The translations under genes were made by a program, and so were the position numbers. Below the pieces are notes generated by a model. That model was not told the origin of the DNA. It did not search any database and saw only the letters and a program-made list of their open reading frames with translations. From positions 1-35,235 of the forward strand of contig CADADE010000022.1 of assembly GCA_902786615.1 (NCBI GenBank): a stretch of 35,235 bases of DNA. The letters run 5' to 3'. The stretch is from Oscillospiraceae bacterium (GTDB taxonomy: Bacteria; Bacillota_A; Clostridia; Oscillospirales; Oscillospiraceae). Below are positions 1 through 8,228 of the stretch, in pieces. Within the stretch, counting starts at the first letter, position 1; each line of letters begins with the position of its first letter.

Positions 1-1
1 G

Positions 2-658
2 AATCCCTGTCAATTCGTCGAGCTTCCGAAAAAGCAGCGGTATGAATCCAGCTACTACAGCGCCGACCAGCTCAAAACCCTGTTTGACGCGATCCGGGAC
101 GATCCCATCTATCCCCTCGTGAAGATCACCGCCCTGTACGGCCTGCGCCGGAGCGAAGTCCTGGGGCTGAAATGGGACAGCGTAGATTTCACCGCCGGGC
201 GTCTCACGATCAAGCACACCGTTTCCAAGGTCACGACAACAGTCTGCAAGGACAAGACCAAGAACAGCTCCAGCCACCGATCTTTCCCCTTATCTCCCGA
301 GGCAAAGGGAATCTTTATCCAAGCCAAAACCGAGGAAGCGATCAACCGAAAGCTCTGCGGCGCGGACTACGAGGAAAACGACTTTATCTTCAAGTGGCCC
401 AACGGCACACCCTTTTCGCCGGATTACGTTTCCTCCCATTTCTCGCTTCTCCTGAAGAACAACCATCTGCCGCATATCCGTTTCCATGAGCTTCGGCACA
501 GCTGCGCCAGCCTCCTTTTGAACAACGGCTTTACGCTAAAAGATGTACAGGAATACATGGGTCACGCCGATATTCAGATGACAGCGAACATTTACGGACA
601 CCTGGATATGCAGAGAAAAGAGCTTCTGACGCAGAAAATGGCGTCCAGCCTCTTCTAA
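2..658 (+). CDS. Tyrosine recombinase (integrase), C-terminal part, cut by the window edge
   Basis: The reading frame is open from base 2 and gives 218 residues of the catalytic half of a phage/ICE-type tyrosine recombinase, which cuts and rejoins DNA at attachment sites. The catalytic arginine is visible in YGLRRSEVLGL, followed by the HxxR box in HELRHSCASLL, then GHAD and the nucleophilic tyrosine in NIYGHLD near the C-terminus. All catalytic residues expected in this half are present. The N-terminal arm-binding and core-binding parts lie outside the window, so intactness of the whole gene cannot be judged. The gene ends about 145 bases from the 3' end of a tRNA-Leu gene, the classic position for an integrase at the end of an element inserted in a tRNA. 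The body of the element should therefore lie to the left. Family assignment is firm; the type of element (prophage or ICE) is not determinable here. Confidence 0.93.
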   Translation, partial: NPCQFVELPKKQRYESSYYSADQLKTLFDAIRDDPIYPLVKITALYGLRRSEVLGLKWDSVDFTAGRLTIKHTVSKVTTTVCKDKTKNSSSHRSFPLSPEAKGIFIQAKTEEAINRKLCGADYEENDFIFKWPNGTPFSPDYVSSHFSLLLKNNHLPHIRFHELRHSCASLLLNNGFTLKDVQEYMGHADIQMTANIYGHLDMQRKELLTQKMASSLF

Positions 659-694
659 CGCCCCGTTAGAAAAGTGTTAGAAAAACGTTAGAAA
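653..694. repeat. GTTAGAA motif cluster next to integrase stop (possible integrase/excisionase binding sites)
   Basis: GTTAGAA(A) occurs as three direct copies starting at 665, 676 and 687, an exact 11-base spacing, close to one helical turn. An inverted copy, TTCTAAC at 653-659, overlaps the integrase stop codon and forms a 7-bp inverted repeat with the first direct copy. Phased short repeats close to an attachment site are typical of arm-type integrase or excisionase binding sites; that role is inferred from position and phasing only. Confidence 0.5.
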
Positions 695-763
695 TCGGCC
701 CTTTGTCGAAGGAAAGTGAGAAACGGGGAAAAATGAACATGCCAAAAAAGTTCTCAAAAGCAT

Positions 764-798
764 AAAAATTGACCCCAAATCCTTCGATTTGAGGTCAA
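764..798 (-). terminator. Intrinsic terminator of the tRNA-Leu gene
   Basis: Bases 769-780 and 787-798 form a 12-bp stem around a CCTTCG-derived 6-base loop. Read on the minus strand the single imperfect position is a U-G wobble, while on the plus strand it would be a C-A mismatch, which favours minus-strand use. The stem is followed on the minus strand by a five-U run (764-768). It lies 5 bases beyond the tRNA CCA end. Confidence 0.8.
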
Positions 799-802
799 AA
801 TG

Positions 803-900
803 TGGTGCGCGAGGCGGGACTTGAACCCGCACGTCCGGAGTGGACACTAGAACCTGAATCTAGCGAGTCTGCCAATTCCACCCAATTCCACCACTCGCGC
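803..900 (-). tRNA. tRNA-Leu(CAG) with a 10-bp tandem duplication in the D-arm
   Basis: The minus strand gives a class II tRNA: a 7-bp acceptor stem (894-900 with 807-813), an anticodon loop TTCAGGT with anticodon CAG, a variable arm with GTCC/GGAC stem, a T-arm GCGGG-TTCAAGT-CCCGC and an encoded CCA (803-805). The gene is 98 bases including CCA, where about 88 is usual. The excess is explained exactly by a perfect tandem copy of CCAATTCCAC (plus-strand reading) at 872-881 and 882-891. This duplicates part of the D-stem and the D-loop. With standard numbering the middle D-stem pair would also be U-U, and GCGAGT near the 5' end can pair with ACTCGC of the D-arm 3' side. Promoter and terminator are intact, so the gene is probably transcribed, but whether it yields a working tRNA is uncertain. 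Its 3' half, the usual attB segment, is normal. Confidence 0.9.
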
Positions 901-919
901 GTCTTGTGAAAGCTTTGTT

Positions 920-948
920 ATAATAGCATCCCTTGGCCGACTTGTCAA
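920..948 (-). promoter_or_regulatory. Promoter of tRNA-Leu
   Basis: On the minus strand a perfect -35 box TTGACA (943-948) is separated by 17 bases from TATTAT (920-925). Transcription would start about a dozen bases before the mature tRNA 5' end at 900. Confidence 0.8.
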
Positions 949-1004
949 GCTGTTTTTTCTGTTTTCTTCTCATTTTTTTGCACGGAGAAAATGGCTGACG
1001 GTGC

Positions 1005-1033
1005 TTGTTCGCTCCGGCAGAACATGATATAAT
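1005..1033 (+). promoter_or_regulatory. Promoter of the tex operon
   Basis: TTGTTC (1005-1010), a 17-base spacer and a perfect TATAAT (1028-1033). It is followed by an AAAGGAG ribosome binding site at 1056-1062 and the tex ATG at 1068. Confidence 0.75.
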
Positions 1034-1067
1034 ATCTTTTTAGTAAAACACTATCAAAGGAGAATCC

Positions 1068-3224
1068 ATGGAAAACATCAGCGAAATACTGGCGCGGGAG
1101 CTGGATCGGCCCCTGAGCCATATTGAAAACGTCATCACGCTTTTGGACGAGGGGAACACCATTCCCTTCATCGCCCGCTACCGCAAGGAGCTGCACGGTG
1201 CCATGGACGACACCGCCCTGCGCACGCTGGAGGAGCGGCTGAATTATCTGCGCGGCCTCTTTGAGCGCAAGGAGACCGTCAAGAACAGCATCGCCGAGCA
1301 GGGCAAGCTCACCGAGGAGCTCTCCGCAGCTATCGACGCGGCTGAGACGCTTGCCGTGCTGGAGGATCTCTACCGCCCCTATAAGCCGAAGCGCCGCACC
1401 AGAGCTACCATGGCAAAGGAAAAAGGGCTGGAGCCGCTGGCGCTGGAGCTCTTTGCCCAGGCGCAGGACTGCCCCGCGCCGGAAGCGCTGGCCGAGGCTT
1501 ACATAAACCCCGAAAAGGGCGTGGAGAGCGTGGAGGACGCGCTGGCCGGAGCCTCGGACATCATTGCTGAGAACATCTCGGACGATGCCTCTATCCGCGC
1601 CATGCTGCGCGATCTGATCAATGCGCGGGCTGCGCTGCACAGCGAGGCCGCGACGGAGGAGGACTCCGTCTATCGTCTTTATTACGACTTCACCGCCGCT
1701 CTGCCTCGCCTCCAGGGACACCAGATCCTCGCCGTCAACCGCGGGGAAAAGGAGGGTTTTCTCAAAGTCTCTATCGAGCTCGACCGCGAGCTTGCCCTGC
1801 AGCGGGTACGCCGCGCCGTGATCCGTCCGGGCAGCCCCGCCATGGCCTTTGTACGCGCAGCTTGCGACGACGCCTATGACCGCCTCATCTTCCCCTCCAT
1901 GGAGCGCGAGACGCGAAACGCACTCACCGATACCGCAAACGAGGGCGCGATCAAAATGTTCGGCCTGAACCTGCGCCCCCTGCTGATGCAGCCGCCCGTG
2001 AAGGGCAAGGTCACGATGGGCCTTGACCCCGGCTACCGCAACGGCTGCAAGGTCGCCGTGGTGGACGGTACGGGCAAGGTGCTCGACACAGCGGTGGTCT
2101 ACCCCACCTTCTCGGAGGCGTGGAAGAAAGAGGCCATCCGCACCCTCTCGGCGCTTATCAGAAAGGACAACGTGGAGCACATTGCCATCGGCAACGGCAC
2201 CGCCTCCCGCGAGACGGAGCAGATGACCGTAGAAATGATCGAAGAGCTCCATGGTACGGTGAGCTACGCCATTGTCAACGAGGCGGGCGCTTCGGTCTAC
2301 TCCGCCTCCAAGCTCGCCGCGGAGGAGTTCCCCGATTATGACGTGAACCTTCGCTCGGCGGTCTCCATCGCCCGCCGTCTTCAGGACCCGCTGGCGGAGC
2401 TGGTAAAGATCGACCCCATGGCCATCGGTGTGGGCCAGTACCAGCACGACATGCCGCAGGCGCGGCTGGCCGAAACGCTGGACGGCGTGGTGGAGGATTG
2501 CGTCAACGCTGTGGGCGTGGACATCAATACTGCCTCCCCCGCCCTGCTGCAGCGGGTTTCCGGTCTCAACAAGACAACGGCGAAAAACATTGTCGCCTAC
2601 CGCGAGGAAAACGGCGCCTTTACAAGCCGCAAGACCATCAACAAGGTGCCGAAGCTCGGGCCCAAGGCCTTCCAGCAGTGCGCGGGCTTTCTGCGCGTGC
2701 CGGAGAGCAGTCAGGTACTGGACAACACCGCCGTCCACCCCGAGAGCTACGCCGCGGCCGAGAAGCTGCTGAAGCTCTGCGGCTATACGCTGGACGATGT
2801 GAAGGCGGGCAGGATCACGGATCTGAAAGCGCGCGTCGCGGCTTATGGAACGGAGAAGGCCGCGGAGGAGTGCGGCGTGGGCATCCCGACGCTGAACGAT
2901 ATCGCGGCAGAGCTCTTAAAGCCTGGGCGCGACCCGCGCGACGAGCTGCCCCCGGTGCTGCTGCGCAAGGACGTGCTCGAGATCAAGGATCTCAAGCCCG
3001 GCATGGTGCTCACCGGCACGGTGCGCAACGTCATTGACTTCGGCGCTTTTGTGGATATCGGCGTCCACCAGGACGGTCTCGTGCACGTCTCCCGTATCAG
3101 CAATAAATTCATCCGCCACCCAAGCGAGGTACTCGCGGTGGGGGATATCGTCAAGGTCGTTGTCCTTGACGCAGACGAGAAAAAGCACCGCATCTCCCTG
3201 TCTATAAAAGATGTAAAGGAGTAA
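1068..3224 (+). CDS. tex: Tex-family RNA-binding transcription accessory protein
   Basis: A 718-residue protein with the full Tex architecture. It has an N-terminal helical region starting MENISEILARELDR, a YqgF/RNase H-like domain beginning near residue 317 (MGLDPGYRNGCK, Asp320), helix-hairpin-helix repeats around 487-545 (INTASPALL, VPKLGPKAF), and a C-terminal S1 RNA-binding domain from about 643 (VRNVIDFGAFVDIG) to the end. Tex proteins act in the cytoplasm as nucleic-acid-binding factors linked to transcription elongation and RNA decay. Length is normal for the family. The start is set by an AAAGGAG site 5 bases upstream of ATG. The gene is first in an operon: its last codons (AAG GAG TAA) also serve as ribosome binding site for galT, whose ATG is 5 bases after the tex stop. 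Confidence 0.96.
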   Translation: MENISEILARELDRPLSHIENVITLLDEGNTIPFIARYRKELHGAMDDTALRTLEERLNYLRGLFERKETVKNSIAEQGKLTEELSAAIDAAETLAVLEDLYRPYKPKRRTRATMAKEKGLEPLALELFAQAQDCPAPEALAEAYINPEKGVESVEDALAGASDIIAENISDDASIRAMLRDLINARAALHSEAATEEDSVYRLYYDFTAALPRLQGHQILAVNRGEKEGFLKVSIELDRELALQRVRRAVIRPGSPAMAFVRAACDDAYDRLIFPSMERETRNALTDTANEGAIKMFGLNLRPLLMQPPVKGKVTMGLDPGYRNGCKVAVVDGTGKVLDTAVVYPTFSEAWKKEAIRTLSALIRKDNVEHIAIGNGTASRETEQMTVEMIEELHGTVSYAIVNEAGASVYSASKLAAEEFPDYDVNLRSAVSIARRLQDPLAELVKIDPMAIGVGQYQHDMPQARLAETLDGVVEDCVNAVGVDINTASPALLQRVSGLNKTTAKNIVAYREENGAFTSRKTINKVPKLGPKAFQQCAGFLRVPESSQVLDNTAVHPESYAAAEKLLKLCGYTLDDVKAGRITDLKARVAAYGTEKAAEECGVGIPTLNDIAAELLKPGRDPRDELPPVLLRKDVLEIKDLKPGMVLTGTVRNVIDFGAFVDIGVHQDGLVHVSRISNKFIRHPSEVLAVGDIVKVVVLDADEKKHRISLSIKDVKE

Positions 3225-3229
3225 GAATC

Positions 3230-4720
3230 ATGATCGACGGCAGCATCGAAAAGCTGGTAAACTACGCGCTTGAAAAGGGCCTCATCGAGGAATGCGACCG
3301 GGTATGGGCGGAAAACGCCCTGCTGAACGCACTGGGGCTCGAGAGCTTCTCCCGCCCCGAGACTGTGGAGGCGCACGACAATCTGGAGCCCATCCTGGCA
3401 GAGCTCATCGCCTACGGCGTGGAGCACGGGCTTCTTGACGACAGCATCACCGAAAAGGATCTCTTCGACTCGCGCCTGATGGGCATTCTGACCCCGCGTC
3501 CCTCCGAGGTGATCCGCAATTTCAAGGCGCTCTATGCCGAGGACCCCAAAAAGGCTACGGACTACTACTACAATCTCAGCCGCGCAAGCGACTATATCCG
3601 CACTTACCGCGTGGTGAAGGATCTCAAGTGGAAGAGCGCCACGGAGTACGGCGAGCTTGACATCACGGTGAACCTCTCCAAGCCCGAGAAGGACCCCAAG
3701 GCCATCGCCGCCGCCGGCAAGGCCAAGGCCAGCGGCTACCCCAAGTGCCTGCTCTGCCGCGAGGCCGAGGGCTACGCGGGACGTCTCGATTATCCCGGCC
3801 GCGCTAACCACCGCCTCATTCCCCTGCGGCTCAACGGCGAGGACTTCTGTCTGCAGTACTCCCCCTATGTCTACTACAACGAGCACTGCATCGTGCTCAA
3901 CAGCCGCCATGTGCCCATGAAGATCGACCGCGCGGCCTTCAACAAGCTGCTGGACTTTGTCGAGATTTTCCCTCACTACTTCCTCGGCAGCAATGCCGAT
4001 CTGCCCATCGTGGGCGGCTCGATCCTGAGCCATGACCACTTTCAGGGCGGTCACTACACCTTCGCCATGGCAAAGGCCGAAGTCGAAACCCCGCTCAGCT
4101 TCAATGGTTTTGAGGACGTCAAAGCCGGGATCGTGAAGTGGCCCATGTCCGTCATCCGTCTGAGATGCGCAAACAAAGTGCGCGTGGCGGAGCTTGCCGA
4201 GAAGATCCTGAAGGCCTGGCGCGGCTACTCCGATCCCAGCGTCACCGTCTATGCCGAGACGGACGGCGAGCCGCACAACACCATCACGCCCATCGCCCGC
4301 CGCCGGGACGGGGACTTTGAGATGGATCTGGTGCTGCGCAACAACCTGACCACGGAGGAGTACCCCCTCGGTCTCTTCCATCCGCATCAGGAGCTGCACC
4401 ACATCAAGAAGGAGAACATCGGTCTCATTGAGGTCATGGGTCTTGCGGTTCTGCCCGCGAGACTGAAAAACGAGCTCAAGGAGCTGGAAGCCCTGATTAT
4501 TGAGGGCGGCGACATCAGCGCGAGCGAGAGCTGCGCCAAGCACGCGCCCTGGGTCGAAGAGCTTAAAACCCGCTACATCTTTACGCCTGACAACACCGAA
4601 GCCATTCTCCGCCAGGAGGTGGGCGTGGTGTTCATGAAGGTGCTGGAGCATGCGGGCGTCTTCAAGCGTGACGAGAAGGGCCATGCCGCCTTCCTGCGCT
4701 TTGCGGAGAGCGTGAATTGA
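3230..4720 (+). CDS. galT: UDP-glucose--hexose-1-phosphate uridylyltransferase (class II GalT)
   Basis: The 496-residue product matches the Firmicutes-type GalT in length and sequence style (N-terminus MIDGSIEKLVNYALEKGL). The nucleotidyl-transfer histidine region is HDHFQGG at His268-Gly274, in place of the HPH motif of the shorter class I enzyme. A CLLC pair lies in KCLLCREAEG. The enzyme exchanges UMP between UDP-glucose and galactose-1-phosphate in the Leloir pathway. No galK or galE lies beside it in this window, so its pathway partners must be elsewhere. It is translationally coupled to tex upstream, and its stop overlaps the TTG start of the next gene by the four bases TTGA, suggesting coupled expression with the membrane proteins that follow. 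Function is certain at family level; the physiological link to its neighbours is unclear. Confidence 0.95.
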   Translation: MIDGSIEKLVNYALEKGLIEECDRVWAENALLNALGLESFSRPETVEAHDNLEPILAELIAYGVEHGLLDDSITEKDLFDSRLMGILTPRPSEVIRNFKALYAEDPKKATDYYYNLSRASDYIRTYRVVKDLKWKSATEYGELDITVNLSKPEKDPKAIAAAGKAKASGYPKCLLCREAEGYAGRLDYPGRANHRLIPLRLNGEDFCLQYSPYVYYNEHCIVLNSRHVPMKIDRAAFNKLLDFVEIFPHYFLGSNADLPIVGGSILSHDHFQGGHYTFAMAKAEVETPLSFNGFEDVKAGIVKWPMSVIRLRCANKVRVAELAEKILKAWRGYSDPSVTVYAETDGEPHNTITPIARRRDGDFEMDLVLRNNLTTEEYPLGLFHPHQELHHIKKENIGLIEVMGLAVLPARLKNELKELEALIIEGGDISASESCAKHAPWVEELKTRYIFTPDNTEAILRQEVGVVFMKVLEHAGVFKRDEKGHAAFLRFAESVN

Positions 4721-6396
4721 AAACGCAGCGCAGCCGCGGGGCCAGCCTCCGCGCGGCTTTGATTCTCAACGCCGTTTTTCTCATGCTGACGGTGGTGATC
4801 GTGCGCGTAGGCTTTGAGAGCAACGACGACCCCACCCTGGCCGCCTTTGTGGACGGGCAGATGGCCGACAGCACCGCCTACATTCCCTATATCAACATTG
4901 TGCTGGGCGCGGCGATGAAGGGTATCTACACCGTCCTCGGGCGAGATGTCGCCTGGCACACCTTCTGTCAGTATGCGCTTTTGTACGTGGGCTTCACGGC
5001 GCTCGGTTTTGTTCTGTGTGAGCGGCTCGGGGCGCTGCGCGGAGCGGCGGTGACAACGGTGCTGCTGCTCTTTTTCGGGGTAGACGTTTACTGCATCATC
5101 AACTACACCAAAACCGCCGCAGTCTGCACCGTGGGCGGGACGGCGCTTCTGCTCTACGCCTTTGAAAAGGAAGGGCGGCACCCGGCGGCGCTCGTGCTCG
5201 GCGTGCTGCTTTCGGTGATGGGCTTTCTGCTGCGCAGCATGGAGTTTCTGCCCTGCTTTGCGCTGATGGCAGTTATGTGCCTGCGGCCCCTGTGGGGTAT
5301 TCTGGAAAGCCGGGAGTCCCCTGGTGAGAAGCTGAAGCGCTTCGGGCGGCTCGCCGCCCCCTTTGCGCTGGTGCTGGCGATCTCCGCGGCGTTCTACGCC
5401 GTGAACGAATGGGCCTGGTCGAAAGAGCCCTGGACAAAGTACCACGAATTTGACAAGGTGCGCGTAGCCTACTCCGACTACGGTCGGCCCGCCTATGCCG
5501 AGATGCCGGAGGTCTATGAGGCGCTGGGTCTCTCGGAGGCGGATGTGAAGCTTCTGTACGACAGCAATTATTTTGACCCCGCAGTCTTTTCCGCCGAGAC
5601 CATGCAGGCCATCAGCGAAGCGCGCGACGCCCGCTTTCCGCGCCCCTCTGCCGGGGAATGCGTGGGGCTCTTTCTGGACAAGGCTCTGCCGGGTTTCTTT
5701 GTGAATCTGCATATCTACGGCTTTCTGCTGATATTGGTTTTATGGCTTGCGGCGGGACAGCACCGGCTGCGCGACTGGGTCTGCCTCACGGCGGAGGCCG
5801 CGCTTTTCGGGGCAGCCTATCTCTATCTCATCTGGCGCGGGCGCTATCTGGTGGACCGGGTCGACCTGGGGCTCTTTCTCTGCGCGTCGGCGGTACTCGC
5901 GCTGATGCTGGACGCGGAGAAGCTGCGGCGGGAAAGAATGCTCACCGTCCTGGTGCTGCTCCTGGCCGTGGGCACGAGCCACTATCTCATGCGCGACTGG
6001 TACCGCGCTGCCCCCGCCGAGGACAAGCGCGAGATCCGCGCCGCCTATGAGCGGATTATGCAGGATCAGGATCACGTCTACCTTGCCAAGCTCGACGCGG
6101 TAACGGACGGGCTCTGGTCCCCCTTTGAGCCCTACGCGAAGGGCTACTGGGACAGGATCGTGCTGCTGGGCGGCTTCGACTGCCTGCACCCGACGATCAT
6201 GGAAAACCTGGCCCGCTACGGCGTGGAAAACCCCTTCCGCGACTGTGTGGGAAACGACAGGGTCTATCTCATCGAGGATGATATTGAGCTCACCCTCCGC
6301 TACCTCCGCGAGCACTACGATCCGCATGCGAAAGCGGAGTTGGTCGAGCCGCTCAGCACGGAGACGGGCATGAGCATTTACCGGATTTTGAAATGA
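4717..6396 (+). CDS. Polytopic membrane protein A, GT-C-like, unknown function
   Basis: I do not recognise a named family. The 559-residue protein has an N-terminal membrane segment (about 12-31) followed at once by an ESNDD loop (Asn36-Asp37-Asp38), then many hydrophobic segments to about residue 420 and a soluble C-terminal region ending MSIYRILK. An acidic motif directly after the first membrane helix is the layout of GT-C glycosyltransferases, which transfer sugars from polyprenyl-phosphate donors outside the membrane; this is an inference from topology. It is clearly paralogous to the next gene: both share the NDD loop, an EMPEVY/QMPEVY segment, VDRVDLGLFL/ANRVDIGLFL and a C-terminal VYLIEDDIE/VYLIDHDIE block. 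The TTG start overlaps the galT stop and has GGAG 8 bases upstream; no better in-frame start exists nearby. Confidence 0.85.
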   Translation: MKTQRSRGASLRAALILNAVFLMLTVVIVRVGFESNDDPTLAAFVDGQMADSTAYIPYINIVLGAAMKGIYTVLGRDVAWHTFCQYALLYVGFTALGFVLCERLGALRGAAVTTVLLLFFGVDVYCIINYTKTAAVCTVGGTALLLYAFEKEGRHPAALVLGVLLSVMGFLLRSMEFLPCFALMAVMCLRPLWGILESRESPGEKLKRFGRLAAPFALVLAISAAFYAVNEWAWSKEPWTKYHEFDKVRVAYSDYGRPAYAEMPEVYEALGLSEADVKLLYDSNYFDPAVFSAETMQAISEARDARFPRPSAGECVGLFLDKALPGFFVNLHIYGFLLILVLWLAAGQHRLRDWVCLTAEAALFGAAYLYLIWRGRYLVDRVDLGLFLCASAVLALMLDAEKLRRERMLTVLVLLLAVGTSHYLMRDWYRAAPAEDKREIRAAYERIMQDQDHVYLAKLDAVTDGLWSPFEPYAKGYWDRIVLLGGFDCLHPTIMENLARYGVENPFRDCVGNDRVYLIEDDIELTLRYLREHYDPHAKAELVEPLSTETGMSIYRILK

Positions 6397-6404
6397 GGGC
6401 GCGC

Positions 6405-8111
6405 ATGAAGGAACAATGGAACAAACGGGCCTGGCCGCGCATCCTGCTGGCCTTCGGCCTGAACGCTCTGTATCTGCTGGTGATGCTCAGGCTCTTCGCC
6501 CCCATGTGGGAGACGAACGACGATCTCTTTATCTCCAAATTCTTTGACGGCCAGCTCAGCCATAAGACAGCCTTTGTCCCCTTTCTCAACATCACCCTCG
6601 GCTGGCTGATGAAGACGGTCTATACCCTGCTGGGCGACGGCTTCAACTGGTACTCCGCGGCGCAATACCTGCTGTTATACCTGGGCTTTTCCGCCATCAC
6701 CTGGGTGCTGCTGCGGCGCTGGCGTCTTATCCCCGCGCTCACGATGACGGCGGTGCTGCTCTTTGCCTTCGGCACGGACTGCTATCTCAGCATGAACTTT
6801 TCAAAGCCCTCCGCCCTCGGCACCGTGGGCGGGATGGCGCTCATGCTCCACGCCATGCGAAACGGCGACCGGCGCGTAAAAATGCTTCCCCTCGCGCTGG
6901 GGCTGGGGCTGGCTCTGTGCGGCTTTGTGTGGCGCTTTGAGGAGTTTGGCGTGTGCGCGCTGCTGATGGCGGCGCTCTGTCTTGCCGCGCTCACGGAGAT
7001 TTGGAAGGAGAACCGGGGAGCTTCCCTCGGGAAAAGATTCGGAAAATACCTACGCTTTCTCGCGCCCTTTGTTCTGCTGGCCGTATGCGCGGCGGGGCTC
7101 TTTGTCTTTGATCTCGCGATGTGGAAGCGGCCGGAGGCCGGCGGCTTCCGCGAATTCAACGACACGCGCAGCGCCTTTCTGGACTTTCAGACGCCGGAGT
7201 ACGCCCAGATGCCGGAGGTCTATGACGCTGTCGGCATGGACGAAAGCTTCGTCTACCTGATGAAAAACTGGAGCTTCTACGATACCCGGCGCTTCAATCA
7301 GGAGAATCTGGAAACGCTGATCGCTGCGCGGGACGAGCTGGTTCCCCGCCGCACGCCGGGGGAGTGTCTGGGCGTGTTTCTCAACAAATGTCTGATGGGC
7401 TTTACGCAGGACAGGCCCTTCTGGGGCTTTGCGTTTCTGCTGATGATCTGGCTTGCCTGCGGTAAACGGCGAGCCGGGACCTGGATATCGCTTGCGTACC
7501 TCGGCGGCATGTTCGCTCTTCTCTATCTGCTGATGATCTACGCCGACCGCTATCTCGCAAACCGGGTGGACATCGGGCTCTTCCTCGCAATGGCGGTGGT
7601 GCTGAGCTTTCTGATGGACGAAAAGCGTCTGCGGGAGGAGAAACTGCTGCTCACGGCGGTGCTGCTCCTGAGTCTCTTTGTCACCTGGCGCACGAACCGC
7701 GTCTGGTGCCGCTATGACAGCCACAACCGGATCGAGGACAAGAGCGCCGAAAAGGCCGCCGTGGCACGGCTTTTGAAGGATGAGGACAGGCTGTATCTCG
7801 TCAAGATCTGGGCTGTGGATCATGTGCTCTACACCCCGCTGGAGACGCCGCCCGCCCGCTATGCCGAGAGGCTCCTGCTGCTCGGCGGATGGAGCATGGG
7901 CCACCCGGAGATCAAGGCGGTGCTGGATGAGTGGGGGCTTGAGAACCCCTATCACGACATGGTGAACCGGGAGGATGTGTACCTCATCGACCACGACATA
8001 GAACGCACCATAGCCTATCTGCGCGGCAGCTATTTCCCCGACGCCTGGGCCGAGCCGGTCCAGCCGCTGAGTAAGGAGACGGGATATCAGATTTATCGGA
8101 TCAAGGCTTGA
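6405..8111 (+). CDS. Polytopic membrane protein B, paralogue of the preceding gene
   Basis: A 568-residue multi-pass membrane protein. As in its upstream paralogue, a first membrane helix is followed by ETNDD (Asn38-Asp39-Asp40), then FFDGQLSHKTAFVPFLNITLG, aligning with FVDGQMADSTAYIPYINIVLG upstream. The C-terminal soluble part carries LLLLGGW, VYLIDHDIE and a final YQIYRIKA. The pair therefore arose by tandem duplication followed by substantial divergence. ATG at 6405 is chosen because GAGG lies 6 bases upstream and it aligns with the MKTQ start of the paralogue. An ATG at 6393, overlapping the previous stop as ATGA, is the alternative and would add four residues. It is last in the tex-galT operon, followed by an intrinsic terminator. 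A GT-C-like transferase role is possible but unproven. Confidence 0.85.
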   Translation: MKEQWNKRAWPRILLAFGLNALYLLVMLRLFAPMWETNDDLFISKFFDGQLSHKTAFVPFLNITLGWLMKTVYTLLGDGFNWYSAAQYLLLYLGFSAITWVLLRRWRLIPALTMTAVLLFAFGTDCYLSMNFSKPSALGTVGGMALMLHAMRNGDRRVKMLPLALGLGLALCGFVWRFEEFGVCALLMAALCLAALTEIWKENRGASLGKRFGKYLRFLAPFVLLAVCAAGLFVFDLAMWKRPEAGGFREFNDTRSAFLDFQTPEYAQMPEVYDAVGMDESFVYLMKNWSFYDTRRFNQENLETLIAARDELVPRRTPGECLGVFLNKCLMGFTQDRPFWGFAFLLMIWLACGKRRAGTWISLAYLGGMFALLYLLMIYADRYLANRVDIGLFLAMAVVLSFLMDEKRLREEKLLLTAVLLLSLFVTWRTNRVWCRYDSHNRIEDKSAEKAAVARLLKDEDRLYLVKIWAVDHVLYTPLETPPARYAERLLLLGGWSMGHPEIKAVLDEWGLENPYHDMVNREDVYLIDHDIERTIAYLRGSYFPDAWAEPVQPLSKETGYQIYRIKA

Positions 8112-8115
8112 TAAC

Positions 8116-8161
8116 ATACAGCGGACAGGGTGCAAAAAGCGCCTCTGCCCGCTGTATTTTT
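8116..8161 (+). terminator. Terminator of the tex-galT-membrane protein operon
   Basis: ATACAGCGG (8116-8124) pairs with CCGCTGTAT (8149-8157). The stem is extended inward by CAG/CTG after one mismatch, and a T run follows at 8157-8161. Confidence 0.8.
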
Positions 8162-8163
8162 CA

Positions 8164-8192
8164 TTGTATATTGTGTATTCCTCTGGTATAAT
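8164..8192 (+). promoter_or_regulatory. Promoter of the FbpABC-like transporter/glucosidase operon
   Basis: TTGTAT (8164-8169), a 17-base spacer and TATAAT (8187-8192), immediately after the preceding terminator. The leader is about 30 bases and carries a strong AAGGAGG at 8215-8221. Confidence 0.75.
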
Positions 8193-8228
8193 ATCGGCGG
8201 TATTTAAAATAAACAAGGAGGTATATTC

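Noticed and set aside
945..2738. Minus-strand open frame of 597 codons opposite tex
   Set aside because: The tex frame on the plus strand has complete domains, promoter and ribosome binding site; this frame is its complement-strand shadow.
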